The notes under the pieces: model-generated
Database searches by the model: none
What the model saw: only the letters and a program-made list of their open reading frames with translations
What the model was told of the DNA's origin: nothing
Source: Agarivorans albus
GTDB taxonomy: Bacteria; Pseudomonadota; Gammaproteobacteria; Enterobacterales; Celerinatantimonadaceae
Assembly (NCBI RefSeq): GCF_019670105.1
Contig: NZ_AP023032.1
Span: 1,978,972-2,042,971, forward strand
DNA: 64,000 nucleotides
Direction of reading: 5' to 3'
In this document: positions 56,508 to 64,000 of the stretch, piece by piece
Numbering within the stretch: the first letter of the stretch is position 1
Layout of the letters: the number at the start of each line of letters is the position of its first letter
Position numbers and translations under genes: made by a program

Positions 56508-56745
56508 TATTTAGCTCAAGTACGCTTATATCTTCGCTCTTGTTGTCCAAGCTAACATTCACTTGGTCTGAGTTAATATCTACGTACTTTTTAATTACTT
56601 CAATAATGTCTTGCTTCATCGCAGGCAAGTAATCAGGCCCACTGCGTTGTCCACGTTCGTGGGCAACAATAATTTGCAGTCGTTCTTTGGCGGTTGCCGC
56701 CGTTTTAGACTGTTTTGACGTTCGAAAGTAGTCTAAAAGAGACAT
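56482..56745 (-). CDS. minE: Cell division topological specificity factor MinE
   Basis: 87 aa. N-terminal membrane and MinD-binding helix ([24 protein letters not shown] reads as family start), then dimerisation strands ([20 protein letters not shown]). Displaces MinC and drives MinD oscillation. Last gene of minCDE, 2 bases after minD. Its 3' end overlaps rnd by 26 bases in antisense. Confidence 0.97.
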   Translation of the reverse strand: MSLLDYFRTSKQSKTAATAKERLQIIVAHERGQRSGPDYLPAMKQDIIEVIKKYVDINSDQVNVSLDNKSEDISVLELNITLPEQRD

Positions 56746-56747
56746 TG

Positions 56748-57560
56748 TTATCCTCCAAATATACGGCTAAATAGGCCTTTCTTTTGTTCTTCTAAAAAGC
56801 GGAAATCTACACTTTCACCAATTAAACGGCTTACCGCATCGTCGTAAGCTAAACCTGCATCGCTTTCGCTGTCTAAAATCACTGGTTCACCCGAGTTTGA
56901 CGCTTTTAGCACAGCTGGAGATTCAGGAATCACTCCAAGCAAAGGAATAGCCAGAATGTCTTGCACGTCTTCAACACTTAACATATCGCCACGGTTTACC
57001 CTTTCTGGGTTGTAGCGAGTTAATAGTAGGTGTTCTTTAACCGGCTCTTTGCCTTGTTCGGCACGTTTTGATTTGCTGGCCAACATGCCCAAAATTCGGT
57101 CTGAATCTCGCACTGAAGAAACTTCTGGGTTAGTTGTTACAATCGCTTCATCGGCGAAGTACAAAGCCATGATTGCACCGGTTTCGATACCAGCTGGCGA
57201 ATCACAAACAATGTAGTCGAAACCTTGTTCGGCTAAATCGTCTAATACTTTTTCCACGCCTTCTTTAGTTAACGCGTCTTTATCGCGAGTTTGCGATGCT
57301 GGCAAAATGTATAGGTTGTCGGTGCGCTTATCTTTAATCAACGATTGATTAAGATTAGATTCGCCCTTAATTACGTTAACAAAATCGTAAACGACTCGAC
57401 GTTCACAACCCATAATTAAATCGAGGTTACGTAAGCCAATATCAAAATCGATGATTACTGTTTTAAAACCTTTGATGGCGAGACCAGTACCAATAGCAGC
57501 ACTGGAGGTTGTTTTACCTACGCCACCTTTTCCTGAGGTTACAACGATAATCTTAGCCAT
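56748..57560 (-). CDS. minD: Septum site-determining ATPase MinD
   Basis: 270 aa. Deviant Walker A KGGVGKTT (residues 11-18) with the signature Lys11, and a C-terminal amphipathic membrane-targeting helix (LFSRIFGG). ATP-dependent binding to the inner membrane and recruitment of MinC; part of the pole-to-pole oscillator. Between minC (30 bases) and minE (2 bases). Confidence 0.98.
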   Translation of the reverse strand: MAKIIVVTSGKGGVGKTTSSAAIGTGLAIKGFKTVIIDFDIGLRNLDLIMGCERRVVYDFVNVIKGESNLNQSLIKDKRTDNLYILPASQTRDKDALTKEGVEKVLDDLAEQGFDYIVCDSPAGIETGAIMALYFADEAIVTTNPEVSSVRDSDRILGMLASKSKRAEQGKEPVKEHLLLTRYNPERVNRGDMLSVEDVQDILAIPLLGVIPESPAVLKASNSGEPVILDSESDAGLAYDDAVSRLIGESVDFRFLEEQKKGLFSRIFGG

Positions 57561-57590
57561 TATCTTTCCTTTATAAATTCGTTAACGGGG

Positions 57591-58295
57591 TTAACTTAAA
57601 TTACCAAATACGATTTGCTGGTCTTCTATTTGAATGCATTGCGGAGAATCGGCATGCTCGCCGATTTGCTCATGCAGCATATAAACACCAGCAATTGAAA
57701 TAAGTTCTGCTTGCAAGTTTTGGCAGAAAATCTTGCTGTCTTTTCTACCACTTGCGCCAGCGATGGCTCGGCCTCTTAACGCGCCGTATATATGTATGTT
57801 GCCATCTGCGATTACTTCGGCTCCATTTCCTACGGAGCCAATCACTACTAAGTCGGTATTTTGTGCATAAATTTGTTGGCCAGAGCGAATTTGGCCGCGA
57901 ACAATTTTACTGGGAACTACCGAAGGAGCAGCGGGAGGAGTGGGGGCTTTTTCTTCTGTTGGTTTGCTTGGTTTAGCAGTAGCTTGTTGCGAGCCACTGG
58001 TCATCACAGCCAAGCCGGCAGCACGAGCTGCGGTTTTTTGCTCAGCGGTTTTACAGCCAGTTACACCCACTAATACAAAGTCTTGAGCTTCAACTACTTC
58101 TTTAAGTTGGTCGAAGTCAAACGCATCATCCACTTCACTAATATTTACTACGATAGGAGCACAATTGAAGAACTGCGGGGCTTGTGCCACCTTCTCCATA
58201 AGTTTGTTATTTAATGACGTTAAATCATTTTTTCCTAAGTAAACGACTGAAAGGGTAAAGTTTGTCCCTTTAAACTCTATTTCCTGTCCGGACAT
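57591..58295 (-). CDS. minC: Septum formation inhibitor MinC
   Basis: 234 aa. N-terminal FtsZ-inhibiting domain (residues 1-100), a Pro/Ala/Thr-rich linker (near 105-128, [15 protein letters not shown]), and the C-terminal beta-helix ([35 protein letters not shown]) that binds MinD and dimerises. First gene of minCDE, facing ycgL across 113 bases. Confidence 0.97.
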   Translation of the reverse strand: MSGQEIEFKGTNFTLSVVYLGKNDLTSLNNKLMEKVAQAPQFFNCAPIVVNISEVDDAFDFDQLKEVVEAQDFVLVGVTGCKTAEQKTAARAAGLAVMTSGSQQATAKPSKPTEEKAPTPPAAPSVVPSKIVRGQIRSGQQIYAQNTDLVVIGSVGNGAEVIADGNIHIYGALRGRAIAGASGRKDSKIFCQNLQAELISIAGVYMLHEQIGEHADSPQCIQIEDQQIVFGNLS

Positions 58296-58408
58296 GAACA
58301 GCGGATTCCTTTTTACATTTGTATACGAGCGATGACGCTACACCATATATTCTGATATAGTCTGCGTTTTAGCATAACCTGATCAGTGCCTAGGATACTA
58401 ACATTTTC

Positions 58409-58696
58409 ATGTTCTGTGCAGTCTATAAAAGTCTCAAAAAACAGCAAACTTATCTCTATATTGAGAAGAAAGACGATTTTTCGAAAGTTCCGGCCTCGTT
58501 AATTGAATTAATGGGCGCTAAGGAGCTAGTTATGTTGGTGCCTAAACGACCAACAAAAGATTTTGCTAGTGTAAAAATCGACGCCATAGAAGCCGCGTTT
58601 AAGGAACAAGGCTACTATTTACAACTACCACCACCTCCAGAGAATTATCTTAAACAGCATTTGGCCGCCCAGGCTAAAGCTAAAAATAAACAATAA
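58409..58696 (+). CDS. ycgL: YcgL family protein
   Basis: 95 aa. Starts MFCAVYKSLKKQQTYLYIEK and continues LVMLVPKRPTKDFA, the YcgL (DUF709) pattern. Small cytosolic protein of unknown function, next to minC on the opposite strand as in E. coli. The following transglycosylase gene starts 10 bases later. Confidence 0.93.
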   Translation: MFCAVYKSLKKQQTYLYIEKKDDFSKVPASLIELMGAKELVMLVPKRPTKDFASVKIDAIEAAFKEQGYYLQLPPPPENYLKQHLAAQAKAKNKQ

Positions 58697-58706
58697 GGGG
58701 ACGTTA

Positions 58707-59672
58707 GTGAAAAAAATTATCAGTGCGGTGCTCTTCTCGGCTGCCTTCTCGTTACACGCTGAACCGGGCTTTGATAACTACGTTGAACAACTTAAATTAG
58801 AAGCGGCAGAGCAGGGAATATCTCAGCAAACCATTGATGCAGCTTTTGCTAATACTAAATTTTACCAACGTGCGGTAAAGGCAGATAAGCAGCAACCTGA
58901 GTTTAAACTTACTTTAGACACATACTTGCCGCGAGCCGTTCCCGATTGGAAGGTGCAACAAGCGCGTGCTTTATACAAAAAACATTACCCTTTGCTAAAA
59001 GAGATAGAAAAAAAGTATAAGGTGCAGCCTCGCTTTATTATTGCCTTATGGGGAGTAGAGTCTAACTTTGGTAAGTTTACCGGCAACTACAATGTAGTGT
59101 CGGCGCTTTCAACCATGTCTTTTGAAGGGCGTCGCGAAGCGTTTTTCAAGAAAGAACTGATGAATGCGCTTCGTATTTTAGATGCCGGACATATTGAGCC
59201 GAACAAAATGAAAGGCTCTTGGGCCGGCGCAATGGGCCAAGTGCAGTTTATGCCAAGCTCGTTTCTCGCTTACGCGCAAGATTTTGACGGCGATGGGAAT
59301 AGCGATATTTGGAACAATACCGCCGACGCCTTAGCCTCTGCTGCAAATTATTTGGCGCAAAGTGGCTGGAGTGATGATCTAACCTGGGGGCGCCAAGTTC
59401 AGCTTCCTAAAGATTATGATGTCAGCAATTCTGGATTAAAAATCACTAAAACTTTAGCGGAATGGCAAGCTCTAGGTGTTCGCCGTTACGACGGCAGCGA
59501 TTTACCTACACGTGATATTAGCGCTTCAATTGTTCAACCTGATGATGCGCAAGGCCGTGCCTACCTCGCTTATGATAACTATCGGGTGCTAATGAAATGG
59601 AATCGTTCACACTATTTCGTAGCAGCGGTTGGCACCTTGGCTGATCGTATTTCTTACCCACCGGTGTTTTGA
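58707..59672 (+). CDS. Lytic murein transglycosylase, MltB family
   Basis: 321 aa from GTG. Signal peptide of about 18 residues (SLHA-EPGF), no lipobox, so likely soluble in the periplasm. Catalytic Glu118 in LWGVESNFGKFTGNYNV; GSWAGAMGQVQFMPSSF and DFDGDGNSDIWN complete the SLT_2 domain. It cleaves peptidoglycan glycan strands to 1,6-anhydro ends. Its stop lies one base before the ATG of ycgM. Confidence 0.93.
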   Translation: MKKIISAVLFSAAFSLHAEPGFDNYVEQLKLEAAEQGISQQTIDAAFANTKFYQRAVKADKQQPEFKLTLDTYLPRAVPDWKVQQARALYKKHYPLLKEIEKKYKVQPRFIIALWGVESNFGKFTGNYNVVSALSTMSFEGRREAFFKKELMNALRILDAGHIEPNKMKGSWAGAMGQVQFMPSSFLAYAQDFDGDGNSDIWNNTADALASAANYLAQSGWSDDLTWGRQVQLPKDYDVSNSGLKITKTLAEWQALGVRRYDGSDLPTRDISASIVQPDDAQGRAYLAYDNYRVLMKWNRSHYFVAAVGTLADRISYPPVF

Positions 59673-59673
59673 T

Positions 59674-60339
59674 ATGTATCAGCATGTTGATAACGAAGGC
59701 AAAGCTATACCACTAAGGCCTAGCAAAGCCGTATGTGTTGGGCAAAATTATGTTGCACATATGCAAGAGATGGGCGGCGCTCCGGTAAAACAAGCAGTGT
59801 TGTTTAACAAGCCGCCTAGTGCCTTTGTAAGTTTTGATAATGGTGTTGCTATTCCCAAAGGTTTGGGAGCTGTGCACTATGAGTTAGAGCTAGCATTGTT
59901 AATTAGCAAGCCGCTAAAAAATGCCTCTAAAGCTGAGCTAAATGATGCAGTTTGGGGTTACGCTGCGGCCTTAGATTTAACCCTTCGAGATATTCAGCTA
60001 GAGCTAAAGCAACGTGGTCACCCTTGGGAGCGAGCCAAAGCTTTTGATCAAAGCTGTGTGCTTAGCGCCTTTAAACCAATTACTTGCTTAAGTGAATTAG
60101 CCGACGTTAGCTTGCAGCTAAAACAAAATGGTGCAGTAAAACAGCAGGGCAGTAGTCAACAAATGATCCGCACCATTGAGATGTTGTTAATTGAAGCCTC
60201 TCAGTGCTTTAGTCTACAAGCGGGGGATGTGTTACTTACTGGCACTCCTGCAGGTGTTGGTCCTTTAGAAGCTGGAGATAAACTAGCATTAACCGTTGCC
60301 GATATAGAGTTAGAAACAGAGGTTGTAATAAGTGAGTGA
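59674..60339 (+). CDS. ycgM: Fumarylacetoacetate hydrolase family protein YcgM
   Basis: 221 aa from ATG at 59674, which avoids the overlap that an upstream TTG would create and gives the E. coli length. FAH fold: CVGQNYVAHMQEM, metal-binding Glu in YELELALLISKP, LDLTLRDIQ and TGTPAGVGPLEAGD. Members hydrolyse or decarboxylate acylpyruvates and oxaloacetate. Overlaps ycgN by 8 bases, the E. coli gene order. Confidence 0.94.
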   Translation: MYQHVDNEGKAIPLRPSKAVCVGQNYVAHMQEMGGAPVKQAVLFNKPPSAFVSFDNGVAIPKGLGAVHYELELALLISKPLKNASKAELNDAVWGYAAALDLTLRDIQLELKQRGHPWERAKAFDQSCVLSAFKPITCLSELADVSLQLKQNGAVKQQGSSQQMIRTIEMLLIEASQCFSLQAGDVLLTGTPAGVGPLEAGDKLALTVADIELETEVVISE

Positions 60340-60787
60340 AGTAAGATTTTGGGAAACCAAAACCTTGGCGCAGATGAATGCCCAAGAATGGGAGTCATTG
60401 TGTGACGGCTGCGGAAAATGTTGTTTGTCGAAGTTGATAGACGAAGACACCGATGAGCTCTATTACACCAACATCGCTTGTGTATTGCTTAATAGTAAAA
60501 GCTGTCGATGCAGTGATTATGAAAACCGTTTTGCTAAAGTACCCGACTGCGTAAAAATAAGCTTAGATGATATTGATGCCTTTCATTGGCTGCCGCCAAG
60601 TTGCGCTTATAAGCGTTTGATTGAAGGTAAACCTTTGCCACAATGGCATCCACTACTTAATAAAGGCAAAGCCTCTGAGATGCATAAACGAGGAGCATCG
60701 GTACGCGGTAAAATTGTTTGCGAAACGCAATTAACTGGTCCTTCTCAAGATTATATTGTGCGTTGGCCTTTAGATGAATGTGAGTAG
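60332..60787 (+). CDS. ycgN: YcgN family cysteine-cluster protein
   Basis: 151 aa from GTG inside the end of ycgM. CDGCGKCC (Cys24, 27, 30, 31) and further cysteines (CRCSDY; DCVKI; PSCAYKRL) make a conserved CxxCxxCC cluster that may bind a metal or Fe-S. UPF0260 family, function unknown. Followed by a strong bidirectional terminator. Confidence 0.94.
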   Translation: MSEVRFWETKTLAQMNAQEWESLCDGCGKCCLSKLIDEDTDELYYTNIACVLLNSKSCRCSDYENRFAKVPDCVKISLDDIDAFHWLPPSCAYKRLIEGKPLPQWHPLLNKGKASEMHKRGASVRGKIVCETQLTGPSQDYIVRWPLDECE

Positions 60788-60808
60788 TTCTGGTTATTGG
60801 CACAAATA

Positions 60809-60833
60809 AAAAGCCCGCTTAAAGCGGGCTTTT
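60809..60833. terminator. Bidirectional terminator between ycgN and dsbB
   Basis: AAAAGCCCGCT - TAA - AGCGGGCTTTT, perfect 11-bp arms between convergent genes. Confidence 0.94.
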
Positions 60834-60842
60834 TAATGCGAG

Positions 60843-61352
60843 TTATTTTTTGCGCCATTGTAGGCCAAAGAAAATTACACCTGCAGCTAAGAACACCGCA
60901 AATATCAAGATTAGCCACTGTGGCATAGACCAACCTAAGAACATCCATGAAATTTTGTCACAGAAGCCTGTTGGGTTAAATAACCAAGGTACCCACTTAT
61001 CTAATGGCGCCCATTCCGGAAAGTTAGCGAAGAAGTCACAAGTCGCGAATGGGTTAGGGTTCATTTGATAATCGGTGTGAGTAATAGCCAGCTGCAAGCC
61101 CCAAGCTGCGCTTACTATCCACATTCCAAATGCTGTTAAGCGAATAATAAGGTTTTGTGGGGCTATCCATCCAATGAGGCCCGCGAACATTAAGCCAAAC
61201 ATGGCTACACGCTCATAAATACACATAACACAAGGGTCGAGCTTCATTACGTGTTGGAAGAATAAGGCACACAATTCTAGTGATAAGCTACCAATAAAAA
61301 GCAGAAACCAAGGTTTACGTTGGTACGGCATGCTGCTTAAAAAGTTGAGCAT
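60843..61352 (-). CDS. dsbB: Disulfide bond formation protein DsbB
   Basis: 169 aa from ATG at 61352, chosen because GGAG is nine bases ahead and the N-terminus then matches E. coli DsbB; the ATG at 61385 would lie in the nhaB terminator. Four membrane helices; Cys41-Cys44 (DPCVMCIYER) and Cys105-Cys131 (PFATCDFF; TGFCDK) are the two periplasmic redox pairs. Reoxidises DsbA and passes electrons to quinone. nhaB lies just upstream. Confidence 0.96.
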   Translation of the reverse strand: MLNFLSSMPYQRKPWFLLFIGSLSLELCALFFQHVMKLDPCVMCIYERVAMFGLMFAGLIGWIAPQNLIIRLTAFGMWIVSAAWGLQLAITHTDYQMNPNPFATCDFFANFPEWAPLDKWVPWLFNPTGFCDKISWMFLGWSMPQWLILIFAVFLAAGVIFFGLQWRKK

Positions 61353-61369
61353 AATCAGAAACTCCGATA

Positions 61370-61400
61370 AAAAAAGGCGATGCAAGCATCGCCGTTTTTA
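61370..61400 (-). terminator. Terminator of nhaB
   Basis: GGCGATGC (61376-61383) - AA - GCATCGCC (61386-61393); on the minus strand a T7 follows. It separates nhaB from dsbB. Confidence 0.9.
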
Positions 61401-61403
61401 TTT

Positions 61404-62975
61404 TTAATGTCCAGCAGAAACCGCCGATGCCGCTCCTGCAACGTGATGGCTGATCCAACCCATATCGTAGAAGTATTGAGTCGCAGGAATAAGCGCGTAT
61501 TCCACACACAACAAACCAACACCAGCAAGTACAAAGGTGTAAGGCAGCGCCATCCAAACCATGCGGCCGTAAGATAAGCGTAATAATGGAGCTAACGACG
61601 ACGTAAGTAAGAATAAGAAGGCCGCTTGACCGTTTGGCGTGGCAACCGACGGTAGGTTAGTACCAGTGTTAATCGCAACCGCTAACATGTCGAATTGATC
61701 TCGGGTGATTTGTCCTTCCAACCAAGCTGTTTTTACTTCGTTGATGTAAACCGTGCCCACAAATACATTGTCACTGACCATCGACAGCAAGCCGTTTGCA
61801 ATATAGAAAGCAACTAGTTGGCCTTCGTTTTCAATCGACAACACCCAGTGAATCACTGGTTTAAATAGTTCTAAGTCAATAATTACCGCAACAATAGAGA
61901 AAAACACCGCTAACAAGGCAGTAAATGGCAGGGCCTCTTCAAAGGCTTTACCTAGCTGATGCTCTTCGGTAATGCCGGTAAATGAAGTAGCAAGAATAAT
62001 CACCGATAAACCAATTAAGCCAACAGCGGCTAGGTGTAATGCAAGACCAATGATTAACCATACTGCAATAACCGCTTGAACAATCAGTTTTGCACGGTCA
62101 CGGTTAGTGCGTTTTTGATCTTCGTGTTTATCGTAGTCGGTAAGAATTTGGCGAACATTTACTGGTAGCTGGCTACCGTAGCCAAACTTGCCAATTTTTT
62201 CTAACGCAAAACAAGTAATCAAACCACATACTAAAACAGGCAGGGATACCGGTGCCATTCTCAGGAAGAACTCGAAGAACTGCCAGCTAGACTGGTCTGC
62301 AATGATCAGGTTTTGCGGTTCACCTACCATAGTACATACGCCACCTAATGCGGTACCTACACCCGCATGCATCATTAAGCTACGTAAGAATGCGCGAAAG
62401 CCTTCTAAGTCATCACTGCTTAAGTCATCGCCAGTGTGGTCATGTTTTTGGTGAAAATCTTTGCCAGATGCCACTTTGTGGTAAATGCTGTAGAAGCCAA
62501 TCGCTACGCTAATGACTACAGCAATTACGGTTAAGGCATCTAAGAAGGCTGATAAAAAGGCGCCGGCTGCACAAAAGGCTAAAGACAAAATGGCTTTGTC
62601 TTTAATTTTGATTAGCATCTTGGTGAAAACAAACAACAGCAGTTGTTTCATGAAGAAAATACCGGCCACCATGAAAATCAATAGCAGCACTACTTCGAAG
62701 TTGGCGACTAATTCATGTTTAACGGTTTCAGAGGATGTCATGCCTATTGCTACTGCTTCAATGGCTAGCAAGCCACCCGGCTGAAGCGGGTAACATTTTA
62801 ACGCCATCGCAAGAGTAAAAATAAATTCGATAACTAGTAACCAACCTGCAGCAAACGGGTTGATATAGAAAACGATGGGGTTAATGATTAGAAATAAAAC
62901 AATGGCTTTTTTATACCACAAAGGTGCATTGCCAAGAAAATTCTTAGCAAAAGCACTAGAAAGACTAGTATTCAT
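61404..62975 (-). CDS. nhaB: Na+/H+ antiporter NhaB
   Basis: 523 aa with about twelve membrane segments. Starts [18 protein letters not shown] and holds the NhaB-typical segments [42 protein letters not shown] and [22 protein letters not shown]. Electrogenic Na+ export in exchange for H+, fitting a marine life. Divergent from fadR, as in E. coli. Confidence 0.97.
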   Translation of the reverse strand: MNTSLSSAFAKNFLGNAPLWYKKAIVLFLIINPIVFYINPFAAGWLLVIEFIFTLAMALKCYPLQPGGLLAIEAVAIGMTSSETVKHELVANFEVVLLLIFMVAGIFFMKQLLLFVFTKMLIKIKDKAILSLAFCAAGAFLSAFLDALTVIAVVISVAIGFYSIYHKVASGKDFHQKHDHTGDDLSSDDLEGFRAFLRSLMMHAGVGTALGGVCTMVGEPQNLIIADQSSWQFFEFFLRMAPVSLPVLVCGLITCFALEKIGKFGYGSQLPVNVRQILTDYDKHEDQKRTNRDRAKLIVQAVIAVWLIIGLALHLAAVGLIGLSVIILATSFTGITEEHQLGKAFEEALPFTALLAVFFSIVAVIIDLELFKPVIHWVLSIENEGQLVAFYIANGLLSMVSDNVFVGTVYINEVKTAWLEGQITRDQFDMLAVAINTGTNLPSVATPNGQAAFLFLLTSSLAPLLRLSYGRMVWMALPYTFVLAGVGLLCVEYALIPATQYFYDMGWISHHVAGAASAVSAGH

Positions 62976-63135
62976 CCTGAAATCTCATTGTTGTTCAAAT
63001 GGCAGGTCGAGTTTCCCCTACGAAAACTCGTGCGCGATTGTATGTGATCTCACGCGGCTTTGGTAGTTGAACAACCGAAAATATCAAATTTATTCAAGTG
63101 TCGATAAAAATAGTCAAGAGATTTTCAAATTTGGA

Positions 63136-63151
63136 GGTTTGAGCTCAAACC
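63136..63151. promoter_or_regulatory. 16-bp palindrome between nhaB and fadR
   Basis: GGTTTGAGCTCAAACC is a perfect 16-bp palindrome 71 bases before the fadR start and 160 before nhaB. It does not match the E. coli FadR consensus (TGGT...ACCA). It could be a site of fadR autoregulation or of another regulator. Confidence 0.4.
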
Positions 63152-63221
63152 ACTTGCTTTAGCTTTAGTTAATGGTTTGTTATTATCGATACAATAAAAA
63201 CGAAAATAGACTGAGTAAATA

Positions 63222-63938
63222 ATGGTAATTAAAGCAAAAAGTCCAGCGGGATTCGCAGAACAATACATCATTGAATCTATCTGGAATAACCGTTTTGCTC
63301 CTGGCACAATTTTACCCGCCGAAAGAGAATTATCTGAGTTAATAGGTGTAACCCGCACCACCTTGCGTGAAGTGCTTCAACGATTAGCGCGAGATGGATG
63401 GTTAACTATTCAGCACGGCAAACCCACTAAGGTGAACAACTTTTGGGAAACCGCAGGGCTGAATATTTTGGAAACTTTAGCCCGTTTAGATACCGATGGT
63501 GTGCCAGAGTTGTTTGAGCAACTGCTATCAGCAAGAACCAACATTAGTGTGATTTTTATTCGTGGTGCCCTAAAAAACAATCCCGAGAAAAGTCGCCAAC
63601 TTATCGAGCAATACAAACAACTTGAGCAAACTGGCGAAGCTTATGCTGAGTTTGATTATCAAGTGTTACACGGCTTATCTTTTGCGTCGGGCAATCCTTT
63701 ATACGCGCTTATTTTAAATGGCTTTAGAGGTATGTATCAAAGCGTTGGTAAATACTACTTTGACGACCCTCAAGCACGCACCTTAGTTGATAATTTCTAT
63801 CAAGAGCTAATCACCTTGGCCGATAGCGGCGAACACGATAAAGCGCTGCAAGTAGTGCGTAGTTACGGTATTGCTACTAGTGAAGTGTGGAAGCGCCTGC
63901 GTGAAACCATGCCAAGTGATATTATGGAAGCAGACTAA
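63222..63938 (+). CDS. fadR: Fatty acid metabolism regulator FadR
   Basis: 238 aa, GntR family. Winged HTH at the N-terminus ([41 protein letters not shown]) and an acyl-CoA-binding helical domain ([15 protein letters not shown] start). As in E. coli it lies beside nhaB and dsbB. It is expected to repress fad genes when free and to activate fab genes. The fadD in this window is a natural target, although no good FadR box could be seen there. Confidence 0.96.
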   Translation: MVIKAKSPAGFAEQYIIESIWNNRFAPGTILPAERELSELIGVTRTTLREVLQRLARDGWLTIQHGKPTKVNNFWETAGLNILETLARLDTDGVPELFEQLLSARTNISVIFIRGALKNNPEKSRQLIEQYKQLEQTGEAYAEFDYQVLHGLSFASGNPLYALILNGFRGMYQSVGKYYFDDPQARTLVDNFYQELITLADSGEHDKALQVVRSYGIATSEVWKRLRETMPSDIMEAD

Positions 63939-63956
63939 GTTTTTGCAGCTAATAGT

Positions 63957-63983
63957 AAAAAGCTCCGCATTGCGGAGCTTTTT
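63957..63983 (+). terminator. Terminator of fadR
   Basis: AAAAAGCTCCGC - ATT - GCGGAGCTTTTT, perfect 12-bp arms, 18 bases after the fadR stop. Confidence 0.94.
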
Positions 63984-64000
63984 GGTTTTAGGCTACCTTG

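Noticed and set aside
59629-59673. Upstream TTG start for ycgM
   Set aside because: Overlaps the transglycosylase coding end and makes the protein longer than the family.
61353-61385. Upstream ATG for dsbB
   Set aside because: It would lie inside the nhaB terminator and adds residues not matching DsbB. The ATG at 61352 has a ribosome binding site.

Overview
The window reads as chromosomal DNA of a marine gammaproteobacterium of the Alteromonadales type, most likely Agarivorans or a close relative. This is an inference from enterobacterial-like gene order (ybaM/priC, apt-dnaX-ybaB, hisGDCBHAF-IE, yoaA-tsaB, fadD-rnd-minEDC-ycgL, ycgM-ycgN, dsbB-nhaB-fadR) combined with secreted marine polysaccharide degradation enzymes (two PL7-fold lyases, a GH88 uronyl hydrolase, a CBM2-GH5 cellulase), OmpK/Tsx and OmpU-type porins and several DUF families common in Vibrio, Shewanella and Alteromonas. 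Coding density is high. I see no rRNA, tRNA, prophage or CRISPR array.

Layout. 1-7.3 kb: 3' end of sbcC, a Tsx/OmpK channel, then a leftward operon dinG - TSUP permease - priC - DUF2057 - ybaM with overlapping or tightly spaced genes. 7.6-10.2 kb: two tandem OmpU-like porins. 10.2-16 kb: a DksA-type zinc finger protein, dusC, a 37-codon membrane mini-gene behind a perfect FNR box, apt with a terminator in its leader, dnaX with a complete programmed -1 frameshift signal, ybaB and DUF3010. 16-20.2 kb: asnB, a CPA2 antiporter and nagD. 20.3-20.6 kb: a 266-bp non-autonomous inverted-repeat element. 20.6-26 kb: adenine deaminase, an LpxM-like acyltransferase and small DUF genes. 26-34 kb: the polysaccharide island (GH5 cellulase, PL7 alginate lyase, PL7-fold lyase plus GH88), with uspA, yfcE, a GDSL esterase and yjdM interspersed. 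34-42 kb: an Fe-S protein, an SDR/AraC pair, a GGCT-like protein, a SulP transporter and a DoxX/LysR pair.

42-49.3 kb: the whole histidine operon on the minus strand, led by a hexa-His leader peptide and a classical attenuator. 49.4-56.5 kb: a rightward series of a small basic protein, yoaA, tsaB, a second small protein, an alpha/beta hydrolase, fadD and rnd. rnd overlaps minE tail to tail. 56.5-58.3 kb: minCDE leftward. 58.4-60.8 kb: ycgL, an MltB-type transglycosylase, ycgM and ycgN rightward. 60.8-63 kb: dsbB and nhaB leftward. 63.2-63.9 kb: fadR rightward.

The most interesting signals are at the RNA and regulatory level: the dnaX frameshift cassette, the his attenuator, the FNR-box mini-gene, a 15-codon mini-ORF followed by two stem-loops ahead of uspA, a terminator-like hairpin inside the start of rnd, a palindrome shared by the two lyase promoters, and several exact palindromes (yjdM, fadD, fadR). 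At protein level, a DinG lacking one Fe-S ligand and two small proteins with matching IDLF tails around yoaA-tsaB deserve a second look.
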